Assembly (NCBI RefSeq): GCF_000956545.1 | Contig: NZ_JYIT01000070.1 | Coordinates: 22,108-86,107 of the forward strand | DNA from: Microbacterium azadirachtae | Lineage (GTDB): Bacteria > Actinomycetota > Actinomycetes > Actinomycetales > Microbacteriaceae | Direction of reading: 5' to 3' | DNA length: 64,000 nt | Part shown: piece by piece, positions 46,704 through 55,502 of the stretch | Position numbering within the stretch: the first letter of the stretch is position 1 | Layout of the letters: each line of letters starts with the position of its first letter | The notes under the pieces: generated by a model | What the model saw: only the letters and a program-made list of their open reading frames with translations | Database searches by the model: none | What the model was told of the DNA's origin: nothing | Position numbers and translations under genes: made by a program

Positions 46704-47803
46704 GCGACACCGCGCTCCCCCGCACTGCGGACAACTCCCTGCTCGCCGATCGCGCCGACGGCACCCGCGTGCAGTTCGACGGCATCGTGAAGAGCTACGG
46801 CCGCACCCAGGTGCTGCACGGCATCGACCTCGACATCGCGCCCGGCGAGTTCGTCTCCCTGCTCGGCCCCTCGGGCTGCGGCAAGACGACGCTGCTGCGC
46901 GTGCTCGCCGGGCTCGAGAGCGCGGACGGCGGGGCGGTGCTGCTCGGCGGGAAGGACGTCTCCGGCGTCCCGACGAACAAGCGTGACCTCGGCATGGTGT
47001 TCCAGTCGTACTCATTGTTCCCGCACCTGCGCGTGCTCGACAACACCGCGTTCGGCCTGCGCCGGCGCCGTGTCGCCACGGCCGAGGCGCGCAAGCGGGC
47101 TCTCGACGCGCTGGCCCTGGTGGGCCTCGACGCGCACGCCGACAAGTATCCGCACCAGCTCTCCGGCGGCCAGCAGCAGCGCGTCGCGCTCGCCCGCGCC
47201 CTCGTCACCGAGCCGCGCGTGCTGCTGCTGGACGAGCCGCTGTCGGCGCTCGACGCGAAGGTGCGCGTGCAACTGCGCGACGAGATCCGCCGGATCCAGC
47301 TGCGCCTCGGGATCACGACGGTCTTCGTCACGCACGACCAGGAGGAGGCGCTCAGCGTCTCGGACCGGATCGCCGTCATGGACGCGGGCAGGATCGACCA
47401 GATCGGCACCCCCGAGGAGCTCTACCTGCGCCCCGCGACCGCGCACGTCGCCGCCTTCGTCGGCCTGTCCAGCGTGGTCCGCGGGCTCGCCGACGGGTCG
47501 AGCGTGCGCGTGTGGGGCACGGAGCTCCCCCTGCAGACGCCCGCGAGCGGCGAGGTCGACGTGCTGCTGCGGCCCGAGAACGTGCGCCTGGTCGAGGCCG
47601 CGGGCGCGGCGGTGACGGGATCCGTCGAGGAGAGTATGTTCCTCGGCAGCATGCGGCGCACGCTCGTGCGCACTGCGGACGGCGCGCTGGTCCGCGTGCA
47701 GCACGCGGCGCGGATCCGTCCCGCCTACGGCGACGTCGTGGGGCTCGCGGTCGACGCCGAGCCCGTGGCGGTGCGCCGGAGCGCGCCCGCCTCCTCCCGC
47801 TGA
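46700..47803 (+). CDS. ABC transporter ATP-binding protein with TOBE domain
   Basis: A 367-residue ATPase of the PotA/UgpC type. Walker A LGPSGCGKTT, signature [16 protein letters not shown], Walker B VLLLDEPLSALD, H-loop VTHDQEEAL. A C-terminal TOBE-type regulatory domain runs from about 290 (EVDVLLRPENVRLVE ... MFLGSMRRTLVRTADG). It drives the two permeases upstream. Last gene of the operon, followed by a terminator. Confidence 0.9.
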   Translation: MSDTALPRTADNSLLADRADGTRVQFDGIVKSYGRTQVLHGIDLDIAPGEFVSLLGPSGCGKTTLLRVLAGLESADGGAVLLGGKDVSGVPTNKRDLGMVFQSYSLFPHLRVLDNTAFGLRRRRVATAEARKRALDALALVGLDAHADKYPHQLSGGQQQRVALARALVTEPRVLLLDEPLSALDAKVRVQLRDEIRRIQLRLGITTVFVTHDQEEALSVSDRIAVMDAGRIDQIGTPEELYLRPATAHVAAFVGLSSVVRGLADGSSVRVWGTELPLQTPASGEVDVLLRPENVRLVEAAGAAVTGSVEESMFLGSMRRTLVRTADGALVRVQHAARIRPAYGDVVGLAVDAEPVAVRRSAPASSR

Positions 47804-47807
47804 GCAT

Positions 47808-47845
47808 GACGAAGGCGCCGTCCCCGAGGGGGCGGCGCCTTCGTC
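47808..47845. terminator. Hairpin between convergent genes
   Basis: Arms 47808-47820 and 47833-47845 (GACGAAGGCGCCG) pair perfectly over 13 bp, with an inner CCCC/GGGG pair. Located 5 bp after the ATPase stop and usable by the opposite gene as well. Confidence 0.88.
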
Positions 47846-47879
47846 GTGCCGGCCTCCGCCGTTCGCCGGCGCGTCCGGC

Positions 47880-50348
47880 TCAGCCGGCGAGCGAGCGCGC
47901 CAGCGCCACGTACTCGGCCGGCGACGCGTCGGGCAGATACGCCCGGCCGATCGCGAGCCCGATCGCGGGCAGCTGCGAGTTGTCGGCGTAGAACAGGTAC
48001 ATCGGGCGATACTCCGGGTTGAACTTGCCCTTGTACCGCAGCAGCGAGGCGAATCCGTAGGCCGGCTCGAGCACGCGGCTGAGCCAGCCCAGCAGGCGGG
48101 TGATCGTGTCGCCCTCGGCGTCCGCGCTCCCGTCCACCGTCTGGGCGAGCGGCGCGCCGGACAGGCTCATCACGGCGAGCCCCTGCTCCTTCATGTGCAG
48201 CGCCGCCGACGCGATCGCGAACTCCATGACCCCCGGCATCGCGCCGTCCGCCCGGCGCATGAAGTCGAGCGTGCGACCGATCAGCTCCCCCTCACGCCAG
48301 ACCGGCATCCAGCTGGTCACCGCCTGGAGCTCCCCCTGCGGGCCGATCGCGAGCAGGATCTCGACATCCGGATCCTTCAGCTCCTCGACACCGCCCAGGG
48401 TGAAGCGCATCTCCGGCAGCGCCTTCTCGGCGATCCACTGCTCGCTCAGCGCGTCGAGCTGGGCGACCAGGCCCGCCGGCAGCTTCTCCCACGTCGTCCA
48501 GAGCGTCGTGAGGCCGTCGCGCTGGCCCCGGTTGTACGGCTGGCGCACCTTCGTCCACACTTTGCCGGTGAGCTCGAAGCGGTCCAGCGGCACGACCGTC
48601 TCCTCGGCCACCGAGATGTCGCGCCAGCCCAGGGCCCGGAAGACCGGCCGGAACTCCTCGTGCGTGCTGTAGAACACCGGCGTCCACGCGTTCGCGTCGC
48701 AGAAGTCGAGGAACCCGCGCACCGTCTGCGCGGCGTCGCCGGGCGTGCAGACCGGATCCCCCACGGCGATCGCGATGTCGTTGACCACCCGGTACGCCAC
48801 GGCGCCGCGGCCGTCGCGGGTGAACCAGTGCTCCGTGCCCTCCCAGGTGCCGAGGAATCCGAGCGTGCCGCCGTCGGTCTCCCGCAGCTGGGTGCGGAAG
48901 CGCTCCGCGTCCTCCACGGTCTTGCGGGACCGGCCCAGCAGCAGCCCGATCATGGCGACGGCGAAGACGATCCAGAACACCGCACCGACGTCGCGGTGCA
49001 GCACGAGCGCGAACCCGGTGAGCGGGGTGTGCGACCCGGGCCGGCCGATGATGGTCGGCAGGAACCGGCGCAGCGTGGTCCCCAGCGACGACCAGAACGA
49101 CGGCGACCGCGAGACGGCGGTCACCAGGATCATGTTGGTCGTGGTGAGCACCAGGAACGCGATCCCGATCGTGAGGGCGAACCGCCGTGCCGCGCGCCGA
49201 GAGGCGCGCACGGCGAACCGTCGGTGGGTGAGCGCCAGCAGGATGCACATCCCCACCGGGATCAGGATCGCGAGCACCGAGAACCCGGGGAACTGCCGAT
49301 CGATCTCGACGACGTCGGTCGTCTCCTTGAGCGAGTGCACCGCCACGCTGATACCGGTGAGCAGCGCCATCACCGCGTTGACGCCGATCGCGAGGAACCA
49401 CGCCGCCCTGCGGCCCGAGCGCAGCCCCCAGGCGGCGATCAGGCTGAGCAGCAGCGGCACGAGGCTCATCAGCACGACCCCGGTCCCCGCGGCGAAGGCC
49501 GTGGTCACGCCTGCGACGCAGTGCGCCGAGGCGTTGTTGCGCGCGCACGCGTCGGCGATCCCCGAGATGTCCACGCCGCGGAGTCCCGCGACCACGGGGG
49601 CGAGCGGTCCGATGCCGACGCCGGTGAGCAGCACGATCAGGGGGCCGAGGCCCGTGACGGCCACCATCGCCGCGATCAGCGTGCGCGTCTCCCGATAGGA
49701 GCTGCGGTAAGCGGCAGGTCGGGGCGTGCCGCTCGTGAGCACCACCCCGAGCAGCAGTCCGGCGAGCGCGGCGAGGAGGCGGTAGACGCTGTCGGCGTCG
49801 CCGCCGTAGAGCGTGAACGTCACCAGCAGGGAGAGGCCGAGCAGGCGGATGCGGCGACGGTAGAGCGCCGGGGCGTAGGCGCTTCCGGCGAGGATCGCGC
49901 CGAGGATGCCGATCGACGGGTCGAAGACGACGCCGCGGGCGTCGATGCGCGCCCAGACCTGACCCCACGACCACGCGAGCGACTGGATCCCGACGCCGAG
50001 CAGCACGCCGAGCACGCCGGTCACGAGGAACGACACGACGACCCGCAGGGTGCCCATCAGGCGCTCGGCATAGGCGAGCAGGGTCAGGGCGAGCAGCAGC
50101 GCCAGCAAGAGGCCGCCCCAGGAGTTGGGCACGAGCAGGGAGGTCAGCGGCGTCCACCACTGCCGTTCCCGGCCCAGCACCAGCGGGCTGACGCCGAGTC
50201 CGATCGGCCGCCGTCCCCAGAGGGTGCCGAAGGAGAGGCCCGTGATCACGAGGAGAGCGCTCAGCGAGACCGCGAAGGGGTGCTGTCGCACATAGCGCGC
50301 GACCCGGCGGCCCACGGCATCGGCGGTCGTCCGCAGCGTCTCGCTCAT
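47880..50348 (-). CDS. MprF-like aminoacyl-lipid synthase with rhomboid-like N-terminus
   Basis: An 822-residue membrane enzyme. The N-terminal ~200 residues form a rhomboid-like helix bundle (FDPSIGILGAILAGSAYA lies where the rhomboid GxSG would be, but no clear catalytic dyad is seen). More helices follow to about 470. The C-terminal ~330 residues are the DUF2156/LPG-synthase domain (FLGTWEGTEHWFTRDGRGAVAYRVVNDIAIAVGDPV ... RTLDFMRRADGAMPGVMEFAIASAALHMKEQG ... LLRYKGKFNPEYRPMYL). Such enzymes transfer Lys or Ala from aminoacyl-tRNA to membrane lipids and lower negative charge. It overlaps the esterase gene by 4 bp. Confidence 0.85.
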   Translation of the reverse strand: MSETLRTTADAVGRRVARYVRQHPFAVSLSALLVITGLSFGTLWGRRPIGLGVSPLVLGRERQWWTPLTSLLVPNSWGGLLLALLLALTLLAYAERLMGTLRVVVSFLVTGVLGVLLGVGIQSLAWSWGQVWARIDARGVVFDPSIGILGAILAGSAYAPALYRRRIRLLGLSLLVTFTLYGGDADSVYRLLAALAGLLLGVVLTSGTPRPAAYRSSYRETRTLIAAMVAVTGLGPLIVLLTGVGIGPLAPVVAGLRGVDISGIADACARNNASAHCVAGVTTAFAAGTGVVLMSLVPLLLSLIAAWGLRSGRRAAWFLAIGVNAVMALLTGISVAVHSLKETTDVVEIDRQFPGFSVLAILIPVGMCILLALTHRRFAVRASRRAARRFALTIGIAFLVLTTTNMILVTAVSRSPSFWSSLGTTLRRFLPTIIGRPGSHTPLTGFALVLHRDVGAVFWIVFAVAMIGLLLGRSRKTVEDAERFRTQLRETDGGTLGFLGTWEGTEHWFTRDGRGAVAYRVVNDIAIAVGDPVCTPGDAAQTVRGFLDFCDANAWTPVFYSTHEEFRPVFRALGWRDISVAEETVVPLDRFELTGKVWTKVRQPYNRGQRDGLTTLWTTWEKLPAGLVAQLDALSEQWIAEKALPEMRFTLGGVEELKDPDVEILLAIGPQGELQAVTSWMPVWREGELIGRTLDFMRRADGAMPGVMEFAIASAALHMKEQGLAVMSLSGAPLAQTVDGSADAEGDTITRLLGWLSRVLEPAYGFASLLRYKGKFNPEYRPMYLFYADNSQLPAIGLAIGRAYLPDASPAEYVALARSLAG

Positions 50349-51646
50349 CGGGCCAGCCCCAGCCGCGGGTACAGCACGTCGAACGCCTTCTCGAGCCCGC
50401 CCCTCAGCCCCGGCCCCGTGTGCGTGGCGTTCGGGACCAGATAGAAGGTGGTGGTGAACCCGGCCGCCTCGGCGAGGTCGGCCGACGCCCGGTTCGCCGG
50501 GCCGTACTTCTTGTCGAGCGCGCCGGCGGCGAAGATCGCGTAGTGCCCGTCATAGGCGCCGGGGTGCTCCGCGAGGATCGCCTGCGGCTTGTTCGCGTCG
50601 AACGCCGCCTTGTCGCCCCGGAAGACCTTCTCCACCGACTTCGGATCCCCGAAGCCCGCCCACGGCTCTCCGGACGCGGTGGCGATGTTCCCCCAGATGT
50701 CCGGATGCCTGGCGCCGTAGATGAAGGCGCACGCGCCGCCGTTCGAGTACCCCGAGATCGTCCAGTACTTCGGATCCTGCAGGACGCGCAGGTGCCCCCG
50801 GATCCAGTTCGGGATGTCGGTGTTGAAGTACGTCTCGACGCCGCCGTAGGCCGCGGAGTCGATGCAGCCCGGGTTCTGGTTCTGCGCGCCGAGCTGGTCG
50901 GCGATGATGACGATCGGCGCGAGGCCGTCGTGCTTCGCGGCGAACTCGTTCATGACGTCGACCATCGGGTGCGGGTTGGGGTAGCCGGGCAGCCCCATCA
51001 TGAACACGACGACGGGCAGGGCGGGCGGATCCTTCACGAGCGCGGCCGGCGGCAGGTAGATCGTCGCGTTGCGGGGCGTGAAGCCGGCGGTCGAGCGGGG
51101 CGCATTGTCGCCGCTCAGCGCACCGTACCGGCCCCGGGCAGGCATGTCGGCGGGAGCCTTCCAGACCGCTGCGAGCGACGCGGGCGGATCCTCACCGGGC
51201 TTCAGGGGCGGCGCGAAATGGTCGAGTGCGCCCAGGGTGTTGACGCCGAGGATGTCGCCCAGGGTGCGGTCGAGCCCGAAGGCCTGGTTGATGCCGATGC
51301 CCATCGACAGCACCGCGCCGATGATCGTCAGGATCGCGACGACCTTGCGCCACCAGCGGGAGTCCCACAGGCTCACGATCGCCAGCCCGATCGCCGCGAA
51401 GCCGCCGATCGTCCACCACTTGACCGCGGAGGGCAGCGGAAGCTCGAACGCGTTCGTCGCGTCCGACACGGCGACGATCGCCCAGCCGAGGACGCCGCCG
51501 ATCACGAGAGCGATCAGCGCGCGCACCGCCCAGCGGCGCCGGAGCGGGCGGATCAACAGCGCGATCACACCCGCGGCTGCGATCCCCCAGACGACCCAGG
51601 GCACGGGTCCGTCGACCAGGTTCAGCTCCAGCAACCAGCGCGGCAT
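50345..51646 (-). CDS. Membrane-anchored esterase, candidate aminoacyl-lipid hydrolase
   Basis: A 433-residue protein with four N-terminal membrane helices (about 15-33, 42-60, 75-92 and 104-120), then an esterase-D/antigen-85-like alpha/beta hydrolase domain. YLPPAALVKDPPALPVVVFMMGLPG opens it, ISGYSNGGACAFIYGARHP holds the nucleophile Ser, and LVPNATHTGPG the likely His. It is the first gene of a two-gene operon with the lipid synthase. In other actinobacteria a hydrolase is paired with alanyl-lipid synthase, so it may reverse that modification. A TACGAT-type -10 lies about 45 bp upstream. Confidence 0.8.
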   Translation of the reverse strand: MPRWLLELNLVDGPVPWVVWGIAAAGVIALLIRPLRRRWAVRALIALVIGGVLGWAIVAVSDATNAFELPLPSAVKWWTIGGFAAIGLAIVSLWDSRWWRKVVAILTIIGAVLSMGIGINQAFGLDRTLGDILGVNTLGALDHFAPPLKPGEDPPASLAAVWKAPADMPARGRYGALSGDNAPRSTAGFTPRNATIYLPPAALVKDPPALPVVVFMMGLPGYPNPHPMVDVMNEFAAKHDGLAPIVIIADQLGAQNQNPGCIDSAAYGGVETYFNTDIPNWIRGHLRVLQDPKYWTISGYSNGGACAFIYGARHPDIWGNIATASGEPWAGFGDPKSVEKVFRGDKAAFDANKPQAILAEHPGAYDGHYAIFAAGALDKKYGPANRASADLAEAAGFTTTFYLVPNATHTGPGLRGGLEKAFDVLYPRLGLAR

Positions 51647-51755
51647 GAAGGGCGTGCTCCGTTTCCCGCCTCCGGACGGGGCGACGACCCATCGTAATCC
51701 GTGCCGCCTCGGGGGAACCGGTGCCCCCGCCCTGATCGGGCTTGGAGAAACCTAT

Positions 51756-51794
51756 GAGACGCTCCGGGGACGGGTAAAGTCCTCGGAGCGTCTC
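51756..51794. terminator. Perfect 11-bp hairpin after the amino-acid ABC operon
   Basis: GAGACGCTCCG (51756-51766) and CGGAGCGTCTC (51784-51794) with a 17-nt loop, 6 bp past the ATPase stop on the minus strand. Confidence 0.8.
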
Positions 51795-51800
51795 ACCGGG

Positions 51801-52556
51801 TCACAGCACGCGGGCCAGGAAGTCCTTCGTGCGCTGGTGCTGCGGGTTCGCCAGGACCTCGCGGGGGTCGCCCTCCTCGAGGATGTGCCCGCCGTCCATG
51901 AAGATCAGGCGCGAGCCGACCTCCCGCGCGAAGCCCATCTCGTGCGTGACGACCATCATCGTCATGCCCTCGTCGGCGAGGGTGCGCATCACCTGGAGCA
52001 CCTCGCCCACGAGCTCGGGGTCGAGCGCCGAGGTGGGCTCGTCGAAGAGCATCATGTCGGGATTCATGCACAGCGAGCGGGCGATGGCCACGCGCTGCTG
52101 CTGACCGCCGGAGAGGTGGCTCGGGTAGGCGTCGGCCTTGTGGCCCATGCCCACCCGCTCCAGCATCTCCTTGGCGACCTTCTCCGCCTCGGCCTTTCCG
52201 CGCTTCTTCACCTGGCGCTGGGCGATCGTGAGATTGCCGAGCACGCTCATGTGCGGGAACAGGTTGAAGCTCTGGAACACCATGCCGATGCGCGCGCGCA
52301 CTCGATCGATGTCGATGTCGGGATCGGTGATGTCGATCCCCTCGATCACGATCTTGCCGCCGGTCGGCTCCTCGAGCATGTTCACCGAGCGCAGCAGCGT
52401 CGACTTGCCGGATCCGGAGGGGCCGATCACGCAGACGACCTCGCCGGCGTTGACCGTCAGGTCGATGCCCTTGAGCACCTCGTTGTCGCCGTAGTGCTTG
52501 ACGAGCCCTTGGATGTCGATCGCGGGCGCGCTCAGGTTGATCAGGTCGGTGGTCAT
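51801..52556 (-). CDS. Amino-acid ABC transporter ATP-binding protein
   Basis: A 251-residue ATPase of the polar amino-acid (GlnQ/HisP) family. Walker [12 protein letters not shown]-loop [21 protein letters not shown], signature [17 protein letters not shown], Walker [16 protein letters not shown]. The start at MTTDL overlaps the permease stop (ATGA) and has GAGGGAA upstream; a start 30 bases further up is less likely. Confidence 0.92.
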   Translation of the reverse strand: MTTDLINLSAPAIDIQGLVKHYGDNEVLKGIDLTVNAGEVVCVIGPSGSGKSTLLRSVNMLEEPTGGKIVIEGIDITDPDIDIDRVRARIGMVFQSFNLFPHMSVLGNLTIAQRQVKKRGKAEAEKVAKEMLERVGMGHKADAYPSHLSGGQQQRVAIARSLCMNPDMMLFDEPTSALDPELVGEVLQVMRTLADEGMTMMVVTHEMGFAREVGSRLIFMDGGHILEEGDPREVLANPQHQRTKDFLARVL

Positions 52557-53344
52557 CGTTCCCTCGCCATCCGTCGCTCGAGCCATGCCGTCAGCCGCGT
52601 CAGCGGGATCGTGACGATCAGGTACAGCAGCGCCGCCATGACCATCGGCGTGGCGTTCGCATAGGTGGACAGGCCGTTGCGCGCATAGGTCGTCAGCTCA
52701 TAGGTGAGCGGGGTCGCCCCCGCGATGAAGAACAGCGAGGTGTCCTTCAGCAGCAGCACGAACTCGTTCGTCAGCGGCGGGATGATGATGCGGAAGCCTT
52801 GCGGCAGCACGATGAACACCATGGTCCGCGTCGGCGACATGCCGAGCGACCGCGATGCCTCCGTCTGCCCCTTCGGCACGGCCTGGATCCCCGCGCGGAT
52901 CGTCTCGGCCATGTAAGCCGAGCTCACCACGATGAGTCCGAGCGTCGCGGCTCCCACCGGGCCGCCCGGGATCTTGACGTGCAGGGCGATCGGCAGCATG
53001 AGCGCGAAGCCGAAGATCGTCATCAGCGCGGGGATGCCGCGGAAGAACTCGATCCACACGGTCGCCGCCCAGCGGAACGGCGGGATGCTGCTGAGCTTCA
53101 TCAGCGCCAGGACGATCGCCAGGACGAGGCCCCCGGCGAAGGACTCGATCGTGAACAGCAGCGTGTTCTTGAGGCCGACGGTGATGATGCCCGGGAGCAT
53201 CTTCAGCGCGACCTCAGGATTCGCGAACTGCTTGGCGACCGTCGGCCAGTCGGTGGCGAGCAGTGCCCACACGACGAGCGCGACGATCACCGCATAGACG
53301 GTGTAGTGATAGACCCGCGTGCGGGTCCGCTTCTTCAGAGCCAT
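52553..53344 (-). CDS. Amino-acid ABC transporter permease
   Basis: A 263-residue inner-membrane permease. [16 protein letters not shown] and the EAA-type loop [50 protein letters not shown] are diagnostic of the HisM/GlnP family. No second permease gene is present, so it probably forms a homodimer. Lies 20 bp after the binding-protein gene. Confidence 0.92.
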   Translation of the reverse strand: MALKKRTRTRVYHYTVYAVIVALVVWALLATDWPTVAKQFANPEVALKMLPGIITVGLKNTLLFTIESFAGGLVLAIVLALMKLSSIPPFRWAATVWIEFFRGIPALMTIFGFALMLPIALHVKIPGGPVGAATLGLIVVSSAYMAETIRAGIQAVPKGQTEASRSLGMSPTRTMVFIVLPQGFRIIIPPLTNEFVLLLKDTSLFFIAGATPLTYELTTYARNGLSTYANATPMVMAALLYLIVTIPLTRLTAWLERRMARER

Positions 53345-53364
53345 CGGCGTGAGTCAGACCCCGG

Positions 53365-54192
53365 TCACTTCGAGGTGCTGAAGTACTTGTCGTAGATCTT
53401 CTTGTACTCGCCGTTGTCCTTGAGCGCCTTGAGCTGCTCGTTGACCGCCTTGCGCAGGGACTCCTTCTGCCCCTTGGCGAACGCGAAGCCGTACTGCTCG
53501 TCCGTCTTGTAGGTCTCGACGACCTTGTAGGACGCGTCATCCTTCTCGTGCTGCAGGTTCACCGGCAGGTCCTGCAGGATCGCGTCGATCTGACCGCCCT
53601 GGAGGGCCGGCCACAGCACGCCGTCGTCGGAGAACTGCACGAGGTTGGCGCCCTTGGCGTGCTCCTTCGCGTAGTTCTCACCGGTCGTGCCCTGCTGCAC
53701 GCCGACGTTCTTTCCGGAGAGGCCGTTGATGTCCTTGATGCCGGAGTCGGTCTTGACGAGCAGCGACTGCAGCGAGTCGTAGTAGCCGTCGGAGAAGTCG
53801 ATGTTCTTCTTGCGCTCGTCGGTGATGGTCATCGCCGAGGCGCCCATGTCGCACTGACCGGCGAGCAGGGCGGCGCCCGACTGCAGCGTGTCGAAGTTGG
53901 TCACCTGGAACTGCGTCTTCACGCCCAGCTTGTCGCCGATCGCGGTGAGCAGGTCGACGTCGAAGCCGGTGTACTTGCCGGAGCCGGCCGACTCCTCGTA
54001 CTCGAACGGCTTGTACGGGATGTCCGAGCACACGGTGAGCGTGCCCGCCGTGATCAGGCCGTAGTCGGTGCCGCCGGCAGCGGCGGATCCGCTCTCGGTG
54101 GGCGTAGCGCCTCCTCCGGAGCAGCCGGCGAGGGCGAGGGTGGCGGCCGCCGCGAGGGCGAGTCCGTAGGCGATCTTCGAGCGACGTTCCAT
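53365..54192 (-). CDS. Amino-acid-binding lipoprotein
   Basis: A 275-residue solute-binding protein of family 3. Signal peptide with LALAGC, lipid Cys at 24. LTVCSDIPYKPFEYEESAGSGKYTGFDVDLLTAIGDKLGVKTQFQ and ASAMTITDERKKNIDFSDGYYDS form the typical amino-acid pocket. AGGAG lies before the ATG. First gene of a binding protein - permease - ATPase operon; a GlnR-like operator in its promoter points to glutamine/glutamate-type nitrogen supply. Confidence 0.92.
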   Translation of the reverse strand: MERRSKIAYGLALAAAATLALAGCSGGGATPTESGSAAAGGTDYGLITAGTLTVCSDIPYKPFEYEESAGSGKYTGFDVDLLTAIGDKLGVKTQFQVTNFDTLQSGAALLAGQCDMGASAMTITDERKKNIDFSDGYYDSLQSLLVKTDSGIKDINGLSGKNVGVQQGTTGENYAKEHAKGANLVQFSDDGVLWPALQGGQIDAILQDLPVNLQHEKDDASYKVVETYKTDEQYGFAFAKGQKESLRKAVNEQLKALKDNGEYKKIYDKYFSTSK

Positions 54193-54248
54193 GTGCGACT
54201 CCTGTGTCGAGGACGCGGGCGTCCTGGTGCGGGTTGCCGACAATCTTG

Positions 54249-54274
54249 ACACGGTGCAGTTACCACCGTGTAAC
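54249..54274 (-). promoter_or_regulatory. Nested dyads, candidate GlnR operator
   Basis: ACACGGTG-N7-CACCGTGT (54249-54271) is a perfect 8-7-8 inverted repeat. Nested in it, GTTAC-N6-GTAAC (54259-54274) matches the GTnAC-N6-GaAAC-like form of actinobacterial GlnR boxes. On the minus strand the dyad lies between TTACAC and CAAGAT-like promoter elements of the binding-protein gene. Confidence 0.6.
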
Positions 54275-54365
54275 GGCGGGGGCCCGAGGACGTCTCGGTT
54301 CGGTATCGACAGCCCGCCCTGCCGCGGAATCACGCGGCGCGCGTCGGTGCCGGAGGCGCCAGAAA

Positions 54366-54419
54366 GTCTCGAATACGAGACATTGCCTGAGACACCCTCG
54401 CCGGAAGCGTCGTCTCAGG
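54366..54419. terminator. Two hairpins after the Dabb-glutaredoxin-rhodanese operon
   Basis: CCTGAGAC (54386-54393) with GTCTCAGG (54412-54419), and a second perfect stem GTCTCG-AATA-CGAGAC (54366-54381). Both are downstream of the minus-strand stop at 54447 and upstream of the binding-protein promoter region. Confidence 0.65.
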
Positions 54420-54446
54420 GCCTACCGGACGAAGGTCCGAGCAGGC

Positions 54447-54749
54447 TCAGACCTCGAAGTCCACGGCCGAGCGGCCGCCTGCGACCGAGCGCACGTAGCC
54501 GACGACCTCCTGATGCGCCGGGTGCACCTGGTAGGCGTCCAGGCCCGCCGCGTCGTCGAAGTCGGCGACCAGCGTGACGTCCCAGTTGCCGTCGATCTCG
54601 AGCGCGTTGACGCCGGTCGACAGCGCCCGGATCGAGGGCACCACGCCCACGAGCCCTTCGAGCCTGGCGACGATCCCCGCCGCGTGGGCGGCCCGCTCCG
54701 CCGGATCCTCGGCCGCCATCTTCCAGGTCACCACATGTCGCAGCGTCAT
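54447..54749 (-). CDS. Dabb family (stress-responsive alpha/beta barrel) protein
   Basis: A 100-residue dimeric ferredoxin-like barrel protein. LRHVVTWKM opens it, VGVVPSIRALSTGVNAL is the middle strand region, and DVTLVADFDDAAGLDAYQVHPAHQEVVGYVRSV contains the conserved His-Pro-x-His. Known Dabb proteins include stress proteins and small cyclases or decarboxylases; the role here is unknown. ATGA overlap with the glutaredoxin-like gene. Confidence 0.88.
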   Translation of the reverse strand: MTLRHVVTWKMAAEDPAERAAHAAGIVARLEGLVGVVPSIRALSTGVNALEIDGNWDVTLVADFDDAAGLDAYQVHPAHQEVVGYVRSVAGGRSAVDFEV

Positions 54750-55066
54750 CGCTCCCCTCCTCCTGCCGCATCCGCGGCCTGTGCGGGTTCCTGCCCCGCC
54801 GTCGCATCCGCCTTCGCGGCGAGCGCCTCGCGCAGTCGCTCCGGCGAGATCCGCCAGTGCGCGTGCTGCTCGCCGTCGATCAGCAGCACCGGGATCTTCT
54901 CCCAGTACTTCTCGTACAGGGCCGGGTCGTCGAGGATCGACAGCTCGGTGATCTCCATGTCCTCGGCGAGCGCGTCGGGCAGATCGGCCACGACCGCATC
55001 GACCACGTCCGACGCGACCTCGCAGAGGTGGCAGTCGGGCTTGCCGATCAGGGTCAGCGCGATCAC
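54746..55066 (-). CDS. Glutaredoxin-like thiol protein
   Basis: A 106-residue protein. ALTLIGKPDCHLCEVASDVVDAVVADL has the CxxC active site (C-H-L-C) right after the first strand. EKYWEKIPVLLIDGEQHAHWRISPERL carries the cis-Pro. It belongs to the glutaredoxin-like/DUF836 group of thiol-disulfide proteins. The GTG start is inside the rhodanese stop (GTGA); the tail after ~90 is Ala/Gln-rich. Confidence 0.85.
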   Translation of the reverse strand: MIALTLIGKPDCHLCEVASDVVDAVVADLPDALAEDMEITELSILDDPALYEKYWEKIPVLLIDGEQHAHWRISPERLREALAAKADATAGQEPAQAADAAGGGER

Positions 55067-55365
55067 GACGCGGGGACCTCGATCTCGCGGCCCTCGGCGA
55101 TCCACTCCGCCGTGCCGCCCTCGACGTTGGTGACGTCGTATCCGCGTGCCTCGAGCGCCTCGACGACGCGCGCCGACCGACCGCCGAGCTGGCAGATCAC
55201 GTCGAAGGCGCCGTCGGGCAGCTCGTGCAGCAGATCGCCGATCTCCGACATGGGCAGATTGACGGCGCCGGGCACGTGGCCCGAGGCGAACTCGCTGCGC
55301 TCGCGCACGTCGATGAGGGGCGTATCGGTGCGCTCGGCCAGCTGCGCGACGGTGATCGTCTTCAT
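55063..55365 (-). CDS. Single-domain rhodanese-like protein
   Basis: A 100-residue sulfurtransferase-fold protein. LIDVRERSEFASGHVPGAVNLPMSEI is the CH2 motif, and FDVICQLGGRSARVVEALEARGYDVTNVEGGTAEW holds the active Cys loop CQLGGRS. The family carries persulfide sulfur. First gene of an overlapping operon with a glutaredoxin-like protein and a Dabb protein. AAGAAT lies 7 nt before the ATG. Confidence 0.9.
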   Translation of the reverse strand: MKTITVAQLAERTDTPLIDVRERSEFASGHVPGAVNLPMSEIGDLLHELPDGAFDVICQLGGRSARVVEALEARGYDVTNVEGGTAEWIAEGREIEVPAS

Positions 55366-55443
55366 GGATCCGATTCTTCCAGACTGCGCGGGCGTGGGGC
55401 GCGGTGGACGCGGGGCCAGGAGGCGCGGTCCGTGGATGCACGA

Positions 55444-55476
55444 AGCGCCCCGGCGATCGAGTCGATCGGGGGCGCT
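55444..55476. terminator. Hairpin after the bS22 gene
   Basis: AGCGCCC...CGATCG pairs with CGATCG...GGGCGCT over about 14 bp with a 2-nt bulge and a 3-nt loop. Located 27 bp past the minus-strand stop of the small ribosomal protein gene. Confidence 0.75.
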
Positions 55477-55502
55477 CAGTGACTTGCGCTAGGCGCAGCC
55501 GC

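Noticed and set aside
51753..51778. A seven-codon frame (ATG ... TAA) behind GGAGAAAC
   Set aside because: It lies in the hairpin after the amino-acid ABC operon; a seven-codon frame with a passable RBS is expected by chance.
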